DNA from: Gammaproteobacteria bacterium
GTDB taxonomy: Bacteria; Pseudomonadota; Gammaproteobacteria; Pseudomonadales; Pseudomonadaceae
DNA: 53,646 bases
NCBI GenBank assembly: GCA_018826895.1
Contig: JAHJYA010000072.1
Location: forward strand, 1 to 53,646
Direction of reading: 5' to 3'
The first letter of the stretch is position 1. The number at the start of each line of letters is the position of its first letter. The notes below the pieces were generated by a model. The model worked only from the letters and a program-made list of their open reading frames with translations, made no database searches and was not told the DNA's origin. Both the position numbers and the translations under genes were made by a program. Positions 8,667 through 17,968 of the stretch are shown here, piece after piece.

Positions 8667-8708
8667 GACCCACAACAATAACGGGCACCGCCCACCGAGG
8701 ACTCACTG

Positions 8709-9986
8709 ATGACGGTCGCTGTCTTCCTTGCTTCACTGCTGGGGTTTATGTCGTTTGGCATGCCCATCGCCTTTGCTCTGATCCTCACCGGCACTGTGCT
8801 GATGTGGTACCTGGAGTTCTGGGACGTGCAACTGCTGGCGCAGAACCTGCTGGCCGGCGCCGATAGCTTCCCGCTGCTGGCTGTGCCGTTCTTTATTCTG
8901 GCTGGCGAGTTGATGAACGCCGGTGGCATTTCCCGGCGCATCATCGCCATGGCGAATGCCTATTTCGGCCATTTGCGCGGTGGCCTGGGTTACGTGGCCA
9001 TTGCCGCGGCCGTGCTGCTGGCAAGCATGTCCGGCTCGGCCCTGGCCGATACCGCTGCCCTGGCGACCCTGCTGTTGCCAATGATGCGTCAGCGCGGCTA
9101 CCCACTGCATTCCTCGGCGGGCCTGGTGGCTGCTGGTGGCATCATCGCGCCGATCATTCCGCCGTCGATGCCCTTTGTGATCTATGGCGTGGTGACCAAT
9201 ACCTCGATCAGCCAGCTGTTTATGGCTGGCCTGGTGCCGGGCCTGATCATGGGTGTGGGCTTGATTATCGCCTGGACCCTGATCGCTCGCGGTTTTACCG
9301 AGCCGACGCCGCCAAAAGCGACCAAGGAAGAACGGCGCAAGGTGCTGGTCGATGGCGCCGCTGCCCTGATGTTGCCGGTGATCATTGTCGGTGGCCTGCG
9401 CTTCGGCATCTTCACCCCGACCGAAGCCGCAGTGGTCGCGGCCGTCTACGCCCTGGCCGTATCCACCTTGCTGTACCGCGAGTTGAACTGGGCCACGCTG
9501 ATGGAAACCCTGACCCGCGCCAGCCGCACCACGGCCTCGGTAATGTTCCTCTGCGCTGCCGCCACGGTGTCGGCCTACATGGTGACCCTGGCCCAATTGC
9601 CTGCCGAGATCGGCGTCATGCTCGGCCCGCTGCTCGATCACCCGTACCTGCTGATGATCGCCATCATGCTGCTGATGGTCGCCGTCGGCATGGTCCTCGA
9701 CCTGACGCCGACCATCCTGATTCTCGCGCCAGTGCTGGCGCCGATTGCCATACAGGCTGGTATCGATCCGGTGTACTTCGGCGTGATGTTCGTGCTGATC
9801 GGCTCCATTGGCCTGATCACGCCCCCCGTGGGCACAGTACTTAACGTGGTCGGTGGGATAGGGCGCCTGAATATGGAAGTGCTGGTGCGTGGCGTCATGC
9901 CGTTCTTCCTGATCTACCTGCTGATCGTCGCCCTGCTGATCGCGGTGCCTGGCATCGTCACCGTGCCGCTGGGCTGGCTGCGCTGA
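8709..9986 (+). CDS. TRAP transporter large permease (DctM)
   Basis: This 425-residue DctM subunit has about twelve hydrophobic segments and is the main transport channel of a sodium-coupled TRAP importer. Typical motifs are AVPFFILAGELMNAGGISRRI, MSGSALADTAAL, IIAPIIPPSMPFVIYGV, and IGLITPPVGTVLNVV. It starts 42 bp after the kinase-DctQ fusion and precedes the binding protein by 66 bp, giving Q-M-P order. The fused gluconokinase and LacI-type regulator suggest gluconate or a related sugar acid as substrate. Confidence 0.95.
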   Translation: MTVAVFLASLLGFMSFGMPIAFALILTGTVLMWYLEFWDVQLLAQNLLAGADSFPLLAVPFFILAGELMNAGGISRRIIAMANAYFGHLRGGLGYVAIAAAVLLASMSGSALADTAALATLLLPMMRQRGYPLHSSAGLVAAGGIIAPIIPPSMPFVIYGVVTNTSISQLFMAGLVPGLIMGVGLIIAWTLIARGFTEPTPPKATKEERRKVLVDGAAALMLPVIIVGGLRFGIFTPTEAAVVAAVYALAVSTLLYRELNWATLMETLTRASRTTASVMFLCAAATVSAYMVTLAQLPAEIGVMLGPLLDHPYLLMIAIMLLMVAVGMVLDLTPTILILAPVLAPIAIQAGIDPVYFGVMFVLIGSIGLITPPVGTVLNVVGGIGRLNMEVLVRGVMPFFLIYLLIVALLIAVPGIVTVPLGWLR

Positions 9987-10052
9987 TTACTCAACCGCCC
10001 GGCTTGCCGGGTACTCACCTCTGGCATCAACAACAATAAAAGGTACCTGTAG

Positions 10053-11066
10053 ATGAAACGTCCTCTGATCGCCGCGCTGACCGCGGCCATGCTGTGCAGC
10101 CCCTTGTTCGCCGTCACGGCCCACGCCGATGATGTCCGTTCGCGGATGATCCGCTTCGGCTATGGCCTCAACGAGAACAGCAACCAGGGCCGCGCGGCCA
10201 AGCTGTTCGCCGAGGAAGTCGCCAAGGCTTCCGAAGGCAAGCTGAAGATGCGCACCTATGCAGCCGCCAGCCTCGGCTCGGATGACCAGATGCAGAGCGC
10301 ACTGATCGGCGGCGCCCAGGAAATGATGGTCGGCTCCACCGCGACTCTGGTGGGTATCACCAAGGAAATGGCCGTCTGGGATACGCCGTTTCTGTTCACC
10401 CGCGAGCAGCAGGCCGACGCCGTGCTTGATGGCCCGGTCGGTCGTAAGGTGATGGACAAGCTGGAAGAGAAGGGCCTAGTGGGCCTGGTCTACTGGGAAA
10501 ACGGTTTCCGTAACCTGACCAACAATGCCCGGCCGATCACCAAGCTCGAAGACTTCTCAGGGATCAAGCTGCGTGTGATGCCCAACCCGGTGTTCCTCGA
10601 AACCTTCAAACTGATGGGCGCCAACGCTGTGCCGCTGCCGTTCTCGGAGCTGTTCACCGCCCTGGAAACCCGCGCCGTGGATGGCCAGGAAAACCCTTAC
10701 AACACCATTCTCTCGTCGAAATTCTACGAAGTGCAGAAGTACCTGACCGTGACCAACCACGTTTACAGCCCATGGATCGTTACCGCGTCCAAGCGCTGGT
10801 GGGATGGCCTGTCGCAGACCGAGCAGGGGATCATCCTCGAGGCGGCAAAAAAAGCCCGCGACTTCGAGCGTCAGGACACTCGTGCTGAAGCGGCGCAGGC
10901 CCTGGCGGCTCTGAAAGCCAACGGCATGCAGGTCAACGAGATCAGCCCGGCAGAAGTCGAGCGCATGCGCGAGCAGGCCAAGCCGGCGATCCAGCAGGTA
11001 GTCGATACCGTTGGCCAGCCGCTGTTCGACGAAGTCCAGGCGGCGCTTGAAGCGGCAGGTTCGTAA
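10053..11066 (+). CDS. TRAP transporter substrate-binding protein (DctP)
   Basis: This 337-residue periplasmic binding protein has an N-terminal signal peptide (a KR pair, a hydrophobic core, and cleavage near AHA-DD at about residue 25). The core motifs are RFGYGLNENSNQGRAAKLFAEEV, the mid-protein GIKLRVMPNPVFLETFKLMG containing the conserved ligand-binding arginine, and VDGQENPYNTI. It delivers the substrate to the adjacent DctQ-DctM membrane subunits. By context it is probably a gluconate-binding protein. A possible third operator sits just after its stop codon. Confidence 0.94.
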   Translation: MKRPLIAALTAAMLCSPLFAVTAHADDVRSRMIRFGYGLNENSNQGRAAKLFAEEVAKASEGKLKMRTYAAASLGSDDQMQSALIGGAQEMMVGSTATLVGITKEMAVWDTPFLFTREQQADAVLDGPVGRKVMDKLEEKGLVGLVYWENGFRNLTNNARPITKLEDFSGIKLRVMPNPVFLETFKLMGANAVPLPFSELFTALETRAVDGQENPYNTILSSKFYEVQKYLTVTNHVYSPWIVTASKRWWDGLSQTEQGIILEAAKKARDFERQDTRAEAAQALAALKANGMQVNEISPAEVERMREQAKPAIQQVVDTVGQPLFDEVQAALEAAGS

Positions 11067-11071
11067 TAGCC

Positions 11072-11082
11072 GTTAGCGCAAC
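11072..11082. promoter_or_regulatory. Possible third GntR-like site before the repressor gene
   Basis: GTTAGCGCAAC resembles the reverse complement of the 12-mer GATAGCGCTAAC, with one base missing in the second half. It lies between dctP and the LacI-type gene, where an autoregulatory site would be expected. It is weaker than the two upstream copies. Confidence 0.3.
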
Positions 11083-11265
11083 TTGCACGCGATAACAGCG
11101 CAGTAGATTCAACCCTTTTGCGGGGTACGCCAGGGCGTTCCGGCTGTTGCATGGTGCCGTCCAGGGCGGCGTACTCCGCCTTTTATTCGTTGCCAGGCAG
11201 CAGGTTTGCGGTAGGGCCATTAGAATGCTGGCCTTACGTTGACCTGCTGTCTGCCTGGAACATCC

Positions 11266-12285
11266 ATGAGCCCTCGTCGTCGCCGCACTGCAGAACGCGT
11301 CACCCTCTCTGATGTCGCCAAGGCGGCGGGGTGCTCGCTGATGTCCGCTTCGCGCGCCCTGTCGCAGCCCGAGCGGGTGTCTGACAGCCTGCGCGAGCAG
11401 GTCATGCAGGCAGCGGCGGCGCTGGGCTACGTCCCTCATCCAGCAGCCCGGGCGCTGGCCAGTTCGCGCTCCAACCTGGTGGCGGTGATCATCCCGTCGC
11501 TGTCCAACTCGGTGTTCGTCGACACGGTCGAGGCGGTCCAGCGGGTGCTGATGCCGGCGGGCTTCGAGATGATGATTGGCGTCAGCCATTACCGCCCCGA
11601 AGAAGATGAGCGCCTGCTGCGCTCCTACCTGGCGCACCAGCCAGCCGGCTTGTTGGTCACCGGTTTCGAGCGCAGCGATGCGGCGCGCGAACTGTTGGGC
11701 GCTTGCCGTGGCCCGGTGGTAACCATGATGGAGCTCAGTGATGCGCCGGAGGACTACTGCGTTGGTTTCTCCCAGCAGGAAGCAGGCGCGGCCATGACTC
11801 GGGCGCTGATTGAGCGCGGTTATCGGCATATCGCCTTTGCCGCTGCCCAGCTCGACCCCCGCACCTTGCAGCGGGCCGAGGGCTATCGCATGGCCCTGCA
11901 GGCCGCTGGCCGGCATGACCCAAACCTGGAGTTGCTGACCCCGGCGCTGTCGTCGATTGGCTTGGGTGCCGAGCTGCTCGATCAATTGCTGGCCCGGCAT
12001 CCGCATATCGACGCGGTGTTTTTCAACAACGACGACTTGGCCCTGGGGGCGCTGTTCCGCGCCCGTCAGCTCGAGTTGGCAGTGCCACAGCGCCTGGCCA
12101 TCGCCGGGTTCAACGACCTGCCGGCAGCGGCCTGGGTGCATCCGGCATTGACTACCGTACGCACCACCCGCGGGAAAATTGGCGAGCTGGCTGCCGGCAT
12201 GCTGCTGAGTCTGATGCGTGGCGAGCAGCCGCCGGCGCGGTGCATCGACGTTGGCTTCGAACTGGTCCTGCGCGATAGCACCTGA
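11266..12285 (+). CDS. gntR: LacI-family transcriptional repressor, GntR-like
   Basis: This 339-residue LacI-family protein has an N-terminal helix-turn-helix (VTLSDVAKAAGCSLMSASRAL), the hinge helix HPAARALASSRSN, and a periplasmic-binding-like effector domain (NLVAVIIPSLSNSVFVDTVEAVQ onwards). It probably senses gluconate or 6-phosphogluconate and represses the kinase-TRAP operon upstream. The frame is open from 11239, but the ATG at 11266 (MSPRRRRTAERVT) gives the standard LacI N-terminus. The gene lies 199 bp after dctP in the same direction. The symbol is by analogy with Pseudomonas GntR. Confidence 0.87.
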   Translation: MSPRRRRTAERVTLSDVAKAAGCSLMSASRALSQPERVSDSLREQVMQAAAALGYVPHPAARALASSRSNLVAVIIPSLSNSVFVDTVEAVQRVLMPAGFEMMIGVSHYRPEEDERLLRSYLAHQPAGLLVTGFERSDAARELLGACRGPVVTMMELSDAPEDYCVGFSQQEAGAAMTRALIERGYRHIAFAAAQLDPRTLQRAEGYRMALQAAGRHDPNLELLTPALSSIGLGAELLDQLLARHPHIDAVFFNNDDLALGALFRARQLELAVPQRLAIAGFNDLPAAAWVHPALTTVRTTRGKIGELAAGMLLSLMRGEQPPARCIDVGFELVLRDST

Positions 12286-12298
12286 AGCAACCATTGGA

Positions 12299-13222
12299 TC
12301 AAGCTGACGCCTTGCGTTCCTGGGTGGTGAGGTGCTGACAGATTTCGATGATCTGCTCGCGCATCCAGCGGTTGGCTGGGTCCTGGTCGGTGCTTTCATG
12401 CCAGTAGAGGTGGGTTTCCAGCGAGGGCACGTCACTGACCGGCAGTTCGACGTAATGCAGGTCGTTGCGGCGAGCGAAACGCCCTGGCACAGTCATCGCC
12501 ATGTCGGTGCTCTGCATCACCGTAGAGGCCATCAGGTAGTGCTGCGAGCGCAGGGCGATGCGCCGCTGAATTCCCATTTTGCCAAGTGCCAGATCGATAT
12601 AGCCCAGGCCGCTGCGGCGGCTGGAAATATGGATATGGGTCAGCGACAGGTATTCCTCCAGGGTCAGTTTGTCCTTGGCCAGCGGGTGACCCTTGCGCAG
12701 CGCGCAGACATAGCGGTCTTCCATCAGTTTGACGTGGCGTACCTGGGGGTCGGTGTTGAGCGGTACGTCAACGGCAAAGTCCAGGCGGCCGGCGGCCAGC
12801 TCCTTGGTAGTTTCGCGGCGCCGCGCAAGCATGCTCTCGATAATCACATTCGGCGCCAGGCGGCGCAGGCGCTGGAACAGCGGCGGCAGCACCAGGGCCT
12901 CGGTGAGGTCGGTCATGCTGATGCGATAGGTCTTGTTGGCCTGTAGCGGGTTGAAGGTGCGGCTCTCCTGAACCGAGATGCGCAGCTGCTGTAGCGCATT
13001 GCGTACCGGCCCGATGATGTTCTGCGCCATGGGCGTGGGCACCATTCCCTGGGCGGTACGCACAAACAAAGGATCGTTGAAGGTCTCACGCAGGCGTGCC
13101 AAGGCGTTGGACACCGCCGGCTGGGTAATACCGACAATCTGCCCAGCACGGGTCAGATTGGCTTCGCTGTAAATGGCATCGAAAACGATGAAAAGATTGA
13201 GATCGACCTTGTTCAGATTCAT
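12299..13222 (-). CDS. LysR-family transcriptional regulator
   Basis: This 307-residue LysR-type regulator has its helix-turn-helix at residues 5-60 (VDLNLFIVFDAIYSEANLTRAG, then ITQPAVSNALARLRE). The ligand-binding domain follows. The N-terminus resembles the NodD/LeuO-like branch. It is transcribed divergently from the acyl-CoA dehydrogenase across 165 bp, so it probably controls that gene. It is not MexT. The inducer is unknown; an acyl-CoA or fatty acid derivative is a reasonable guess from context. Confidence 0.88.
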   Translation of the reverse strand: MNLNKVDLNLFIVFDAIYSEANLTRAGQIVGITQPAVSNALARLRETFNDPLFVRTAQGMVPTPMAQNIIGPVRNALQQLRISVQESRTFNPLQANKTYRISMTDLTEALVLPPLFQRLRRLAPNVIIESMLARRRETTKELAAGRLDFAVDVPLNTDPQVRHVKLMEDRYVCALRKGHPLAKDKLTLEEYLSLTHIHISSRRSGLGYIDLALGKMGIQRRIALRSQHYLMASTVMQSTDMAMTVPGRFARRNDLHYVELPVSDVPSLETHLYWHESTDQDPANRWMREQIIEICQHLTTQERKASA

Positions 13223-13387
13223 GTCCGAGCGCGCTCCGGGTGGATGTCCATATTCAGCCGATCATATATCGGTGATGAATGTTTATACACGGTGAGAATA
13301 GATTAGATAAATCGGTAGGGCTGTTCTAGCATCATTTTCACCTCACCGACCAGCCTCACTTAATAAGCCGCTTAGAAGGTAGTTCCC

Positions 13388-14617
13388 ATGGATTTCGCCT
13401 ACTCACCGAAGGTTCAGGATCTGCGTGCTCGGGTCACCGCGTTCATGGAAGCGCATGTGTACCCGGCCGAAGCCGTATTCGAGCAACAGGTCAACGAAGG
13501 GGATCGCTGGCAGCCGACCGCGATCATGGAAGAGCTGAAAACCAAGGCCAAGGCTGAAGGCCTGTGGAACCTGTTCCTGCCGGAATCCGAACTGGGTGCA
13601 GGGCTGACCAACACCGAATACGCACCGCTGGCCGAAATCATGGGCAGTTCACTGATCGGTGCCGAGCCCTTCAACTGTGCCGCGCCCGATACCGGCAACA
13701 TGGAAGTGTTGGTGCGCTACGCCAACGAGGCGCAAAAAGAGCAATGGCTCAAGCCATTGCTGGACGGCAGCATTCGCTCGGCCTTCGCCATGACCGAGCC
13801 GGGCGTGGCTTCCTCTGATGCCACCAATATGCAGGCCCGCGCCGTACGCGAGGGTGATGAGTGGGTCATCAACGGCCGCAAGTGGTGGACCTCCGGCGCC
13901 TGCGACCCACGCTGCAAGATCATGATCTTTATGGGTCTGACCAACCCGGACGGCCCGCGTCACCAGCAGCATTCGATGATTCTGGTGCCGATGGATGCGC
14001 CCGGCGTCAAGGTCGTGCGCCCGCTACCGGTGTTCGGCTACGACGATGCGCCCCATGGTCACGCCGAAGTGTTGTTCGAGAACGTGCGCGTGCCTTACGA
14101 AAACGTGCTGCTAGGCGAGGGCCGCGGTTTTGAAATCGCCCAGGGGCGCCTTGGTCCAGGCCGTATTCACCACTGCATGCGTTCCATCGGCATGGCCGAG
14201 CGCGCACTGAAGCTGATGTGCCAGCGCTCGATCGAACGTACCGCCTTTGGCAAGCCCCTGGCACGTCTGGGCGGCAACATCGACCATATCGCCGACTCGC
14301 GCATGGAGATCAATATGGCGCGCCTGTTGACCCTGAACGCGGCCTATATGATGGACACCGTGGGCAACAAGATCGCCGCCAGCGAAATCGCCCAGATCAA
14401 GGTGGTGGCGCCGAACGTGGCCTTGAAAGTCATCGACCGCGCCATCCAGATCCATGGCGGGGCAGGGGTTTCCAACGACTTCCCGCTGGCCTACTGGTAC
14501 GCCATGCAGCGCACCCTACGCTTGGCCGACGGCCCGGACGAAGTGCACCGCGCTGCCATCGGCAAGTTCGAGATTGGTAAATACGTTTCCCGGGACGGGA
14601 TGAACGCCAGCCGCTGA
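13388..14617 (+). CDS. Acyl-CoA dehydrogenase family protein
   Basis: This 409-residue flavoenzyme has all three acyl-CoA dehydrogenase domains: an N-terminal helical domain, the middle beta domain with [16 protein letters not shown] and [11 protein letters not shown], and a C-terminal helical domain with [29 protein letters not shown] and [15 protein letters not shown]. The C-terminal features resemble the ACAD10/ACAD11 branch that acts on medium or long chains. It is divergent from a LysR gene. The substrate cannot be told from sequence alone. Confidence 0.92.
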   Translation: MDFAYSPKVQDLRARVTAFMEAHVYPAEAVFEQQVNEGDRWQPTAIMEELKTKAKAEGLWNLFLPESELGAGLTNTEYAPLAEIMGSSLIGAEPFNCAAPDTGNMEVLVRYANEAQKEQWLKPLLDGSIRSAFAMTEPGVASSDATNMQARAVREGDEWVINGRKWWTSGACDPRCKIMIFMGLTNPDGPRHQQHSMILVPMDAPGVKVVRPLPVFGYDDAPHGHAEVLFENVRVPYENVLLGEGRGFEIAQGRLGPGRIHHCMRSIGMAERALKLMCQRSIERTAFGKPLARLGGNIDHIADSRMEINMARLLTLNAAYMMDTVGNKIAASEIAQIKVVAPNVALKVIDRAIQIHGGAGVSNDFPLAYWYAMQRTLRLADGPDEVHRAAIGKFEIGKYVSRDGMNASR

Positions 14618-14622
14618 GTCAT

Positions 14623-14657
14623 GACACCTGCACGCCCGCAATGGGTGTGCAGGTGTC
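14623..14657. terminator. Bidirectional hairpin between convergent genes
   Basis: Arms GACACCTGCAC (14623-14633) and GTGCAGGTGTC (14647-14657) are perfect reverse complements with a 13-nt loop. It lies between the convergent acyl-CoA dehydrogenase and PstS-OmpA genes and touches the stop codon of the latter. No strong T-tract follows on either side, so termination efficiency is uncertain. Confidence 0.55.
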
Positions 14658-16035
14658 ACTGCAACCAGATCTCAACCCGCCGATTGCGCAGGCGCCCGGC
14701 GCCGGCATCGTTGGCCGCCACCGGCAGCTCGGCACCCATGCCGAGCACCTGCTGCACATAGACGTCGGCCCGCGCCAGCTCACGGCGTACGGCCATGGCG
14801 CGCAGGCGTGACAGCAGTTCGGCGCGCGCCGGATCGGCCTTGGCGTCACCAAAGCCCACCAGCACCACCTCATCACCGCCTTTGCCCAGCGTTTGCAGAT
14901 GCTCCACCAGGCGCGTCAGGTCGCGTTGCGCCTTGTTATCCAGTTCGGCACTGCCAGGCTGGAAGCGGATATTCACCGACAAGCGCTGGGCGTTGCGCAC
15001 CAGTGCCTGGTAGTCGGCAGGCATGCCTGCATCCACTTGCATCGGCACCGTGCGCAAGGTCTGCGCAATAAACCCCGTACGTTCGACGATCGCCTGGCCA
15101 GCGCTGCTGTGGGCAAAGCGCAGCAGTGCCTCGGTCCAGGGGCTTTTGCCGGCTGGTGCGGCATAGAGAAACAAGCGGCGAGACAGTGGGTAATCCTCAG
15201 TGGCGATCAGCGCCGCCTCAGGCGGCAAGGCAACCGCGTCACCTGCAGATACGGCCAGGGGCTTGGCGCGGCGCACATAGGGTAGGCCGATAAATCCGAT
15301 GCTCTGTGGGTCACGGCTGACGGCGTCGGACAGTTGCTCGCTGGACTCGAAGCGCAGGGCGCTGCTGCTCAGCGATTTGCCATGGGCCGCCAGTACCAGC
15401 TCCTTGAAGGTGTCGTAGGTGCCGGATTGATCATCGCGGGCATACACCGTGATCGGCCCCACTGTGCCGCCGACCTCAGACCAGTCGCGGGTCTCGCCGG
15501 CGAACAGGCTGGCCAGTTGTTCGCTGCTGAGTGCTGCCAACAGATTGTCGGGATGCACGATGATGGCCAAACCGTCGAGGGCGATGATCTGCTCCGCCGC
15601 TGGGCTGCGCAGGTCGCCAAGGGTGGCAAGGGTTTGGGCTTCGCTGTCCTTGATTGGCCGTGACGAGGCGGCAAGGTCGGCCTGGCCAGCTGCCAGAGCG
15701 GTGAAGCCAGTACTCGAACCGTGGGCCGCGACCTCGATCAGCAGCGCTTTGCCGGTGGCGCTGCGCGCGCGGATGCGTTGCTCGTTCTCGCTGTCCCCCG
15801 CACTGACTTCAATAGCGCTGTAACCCTCGGCTGCAAGCAGGCCCTTGACCAGCGCCGGGGCGAGCTCCGCGCCTATGGTATTGGAGCCCTGGATGCGCAG
15901 CGCACTACCGCCCCCGGCAGGGGGTTCGAGTGCGGCAAACACCGACCAGGGCAGGGCGTAGCAGATAAAACCGAGCAGCAGAAAAACCAGGGTACGGCTC
16001 CAGGTTTCGTGTTCGGTAGAAGACTCTCGGGACAT
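14656..16035 (-). CDS. Phosphate-binding (PstS-like) protein fused to an OmpA domain
   Basis: This 459-residue envelope protein has an N-terminal hydrophobic segment (SRTLVFLLLGFICYALPW, about residues 13-30) acting as a signal or anchor. A PstS-like ligand-binding domain follows from LRIQGSNTIGAELAPALV, through ARDDQSGTYDTFKELVL, to about residue 330. A C-terminal OmpA-like peptidoglycan-binding domain contains FQPGSAELDNKAQRDLTRL and NRRVEIWLQ. It could tether a phosphate- or anion-binding domain to the cell wall. No Pst permease gene is nearby. Similar PstS-OmpA fusions occur in other pseudomonads. Confidence 0.85.
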   Translation of the reverse strand: MSRESSTEHETWSRTLVFLLLGFICYALPWSVFAALEPPAGGGSALRIQGSNTIGAELAPALVKGLLAAEGYSAIEVSAGDSENEQRIRARSATGKALLIEVAAHGSSTGFTALAAGQADLAASSRPIKDSEAQTLATLGDLRSPAAEQIIALDGLAIIVHPDNLLAALSSEQLASLFAGETRDWSEVGGTVGPITVYARDDQSGTYDTFKELVLAAHGKSLSSSALRFESSEQLSDAVSRDPQSIGFIGLPYVRRAKPLAVSAGDAVALPPEAALIATEDYPLSRRLFLYAAPAGKSPWTEALLRFAHSSAGQAIVERTGFIAQTLRTVPMQVDAGMPADYQALVRNAQRLSVNIRFQPGSAELDNKAQRDLTRLVEHLQTLGKGGDEVVLVGFGDAKADPARAELLSRLRAMAVRRELARADVYVQQVLGMGAELPVAANDAGAGRLRNRRVEIWLQ

Positions 16036-16104
16036 GAACGCGCACCAGCGGATGAAAGGTGCGGCGACGATAAGACACGGGGATGACGGATAAATGACAG
16101 TGGC

Positions 16105-16129
16105 ATGGCGCCGTGTTGCACGGCGCCAT
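16105..16129. terminator. Hairpin downstream of exonuclease III gene
   Basis: A perfect 11-bp stem, ATGGCGCCGTG (16105-16115) with CACGGCGCCAT (16119-16129) around a TTG loop, lies eight bases past the exonuclease stop codon. It is a probable terminator, or mRNA 3'-end stabiliser, without an obvious U-tract. Confidence 0.55.
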
Positions 16130-16136
16130 TTGCACC

Positions 16137-16949
16137 TCAGCTAAGTTCGAGCCAGATCGGTGCATGGTCGGAGGGTTTTTCCAGGCCACGCAGGTCGTAA
16201 TCAATGCCGGCGTCCTTGAAGCGTGCCTGCAACGCCTGGGTGGCGAGGATTACATCGATGCGCAGGCCGCGCTTGGGCGTGTCTTCGAAACCGCGGCTGC
16301 GGTAATCGAACCAGCTGAAGCGATCATTCACCGCCGGGTTAAGGTGACGAAAGCTGTCGACCAGGCCCCAGCTCTTCAGGGTCGCCAGCCACTCGCGCTC
16401 TTCTGGCAGAAAGCTGCATTTGCCGGTTTTCAACCAGCGCAGGCGATTGGGCTCGCCGATGCCAATGTCGCAATCTTCCGGCGAAATATTGATATCACCC
16501 ATGACGACCAGTGCTTGTTCGGGACTGAATTGGCTAAGCAGCAGTCGCTGCAGTTCAGCGTAGAAGCGCTGTTTGGCCGGGAACTTGGTTGGGTGGTCGC
16601 GGCTTTCGCCCTGGGGAAAGTAGCCGTTCATCACGGTCACCGGGTTACCCTGGGCATCGGCATAGGTGCCGTAGATAAAGCGCCGCTGGCTGTCCTCGTT
16701 ATCCTCGGGAAAGCCCTTGTGCAGCTCCAGTGGCGCCTGGCGTGAGAGCAGGGCGACACCGTAATGGCCCTTCTGGCCGTGGTAATGCACGTGATAGCCG
16801 AGGCTGCGGATATCCGCCTCAGGGAACTGCTCGTCAGCCACTTTGGTTTCCTGCAGGCCGATCACATCCGGCTGATGCTTGTCGATCAACGCCGCCAGTT
16901 GATGAGGGCGGGCACGCAGGCCGTTGATGTTGAACGAAACGATTTTCAT
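16137..16949 (-). CDS. xthA: Exodeoxyribonuclease III (AP endonuclease family)
   Basis: This 270-residue EEP-fold nuclease repairs abasic sites and removes 3' blocking groups. Landmarks are [15 protein letters not shown] at the start, the catalytic GLQETKV (metal-binding Glu), the GYFPQG and [15 protein letters not shown] segments, and the terminal [10 protein letters not shown] with the catalytic Asp-His pair. I chose the ATG at 16949 because [10 protein letters not shown] is the family's canonical N-terminus; a start at 17009 would add 20 unlikely residues. Pseudomonads carry more than one paralogue, so the symbol is approximate. Confidence 0.9.
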   Translation of the reverse strand: MKIVSFNINGLRARPHQLAALIDKHQPDVIGLQETKVADEQFPEADIRSLGYHVHYHGQKGHYGVALLSRQAPLELHKGFPEDNEDSQRRFIYGTYADAQGNPVTVMNGYFPQGESRDHPTKFPAKQRFYAELQRLLLSQFSPEQALVVMGDINISPEDCDIGIGEPNRLRWLKTGKCSFLPEEREWLATLKSWGLVDSFRHLNPAVNDRFSWFDYRSRGFEDTPKRGLRIDVILATQALQARFKDAGIDYDLRGLEKPSDHAPIWLELS

Positions 16950-17112
16950 GGGGCAGCAGGTCCTGAAACTGTGGCACGAAGCGCGGATGCTAGGGCCTGC
17001 GGCCTGCATGGCGCAAGCCGCGTGGCCTTGCGCCAGCGCGGTGGCGGGTGAATGGCGGCGGTGCTACCTTGAGCGCACGACCCACAATTACACAACAACG
17101 AGGTCACCGCCG

Positions 17113-17754
17113 ATGCCCAACAGACCTGCTGAGGTTCGCCTGCTCGACAGTGGTTATGCCCGCGAGGTGCGTTCGCTGCTGTACCACGCCTACCGCCATG
17201 AGCCCACGTTCGCTTACCTGTTCGAGGCCGAGCGGCCTGGTTACGACCAGCGTGTGCGGGCCACCGTACGTGAGTTGGTGCAACAACACTTCAGCGAAGA
17301 TCTGCCGGCCATCGGCTTGCTGATCGATGACCGTTTGATCGGCACGGCGTTGATCACGCCACCGCAACGTCGCCTGGATATCACCGAAAGCTGGAGCTGG
17401 CGCATGCGCATGCTGCTAACCACCGGCTTTCGCTGCACCCAGCGCTACCTCGCCTACCACAACGCAATCCTCGCCTGCCTGCCGCCGGGTCCGTACCACG
17501 TGCTGCCGTTGCTTGGCGTACACCCGGAATTCCAAGGCCAGCGTTTTGGCGAGCAACTGCTCGAAGCACTGCATAACTGGTGCGCCGAAGACGACGGCTC
17601 ACTCGGCATCGTGCTCGATACCGGCAACCCGCATTACCTGGGGTTTTACCAACGCCAGGGCTATGAGGAGATTGGCGAAGTGGCAGTGGGGCCGATCATC
17701 GAGCATGTGTTTTTCCACCCCAACCCGCAGACGGTGGTCAAAGCCAGCGCTTAG
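17113..17754 (+). CDS. GNAT-family N-acetyltransferase
   Basis: This 213-residue protein is a GCN5-related acetyltransferase that would use acetyl-CoA. The acetyl-CoA-binding motif A appears as LLGVHPEFQGQRFGEQLLEA (about residues 134-153), with the Q-x-x-G turn. Motif B-like NPHYLGFYQRQGYEEIG follows near residues 176-192. The ATG at 17113 gives the expected MPNRPAEVRLLD start; the frame is open further upstream but there it overlaps the divergent exonuclease gene. The acceptor substrate is unknown. Confidence 0.88.
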   Translation: MPNRPAEVRLLDSGYAREVRSLLYHAYRHEPTFAYLFEAERPGYDQRVRATVRELVQQHFSEDLPAIGLLIDDRLIGTALITPPQRRLDITESWSWRMRMLLTTGFRCTQRYLAYHNAILACLPPGPYHVLPLLGVHPEFQGQRFGEQLLEALHNWCAEDDGSLGIVLDTGNPHYLGFYQRQGYEEIGEVAVGPIIEHVFFHPNPQTVVKASA

Positions 17755-17828
17755 GCTCTGTTGCCGCCGCGATCTCAGGGCGACGTCTTTCAAGGCCATT
17801 CAGAGAGGCCTGCGGTGCGATCGCCATT

Positions 17829-17897
17829 CGCCGCGGGGCGCGGCTCCTACAAAAGCGTATAGGCGCCGCCGTCCCGTAGGAGCGCCGCCCCGGCGCG
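17829..17897. repeat. REP doublet upstream of tamA
   Basis: Two inverted GC-rich arms, 17829-17850 (ending in CGGCTCCTAC) and 17876-17897 (starting with GTAGGAGCGCCG), are near reverse complements with a 25-nt loop. The CTCCTAC/GTAGGAG ends are typical of Pseudomonas REP sequences. It occupies most of the 214-bp gap between the GNAT gene and tamA. Confidence 0.7.
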
Positions 17898-17968
17898 AAG
17901 CGTTTCGAGACGAACCAGCCGCAGCCAAAGCGGCTAAGTGCCTGGCACGCGTGATAGCATCCGCGCCC

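Noticed and set aside
12299..13222. LysR gene as MexT
   Set aside because: Its N-terminal and effector-domain sequence differs clearly from MexT as recalled, and it is divergent from an acyl-CoA dehydrogenase 30 kb away from mexE.
17513..17968. In-frame upstream extension of tamA overlapping the GNAT gene
   Set aside because: The extension reads as a shadow of the GNAT gene and the REP region; the ATG at 17969 gives a proper signal peptide and family length.
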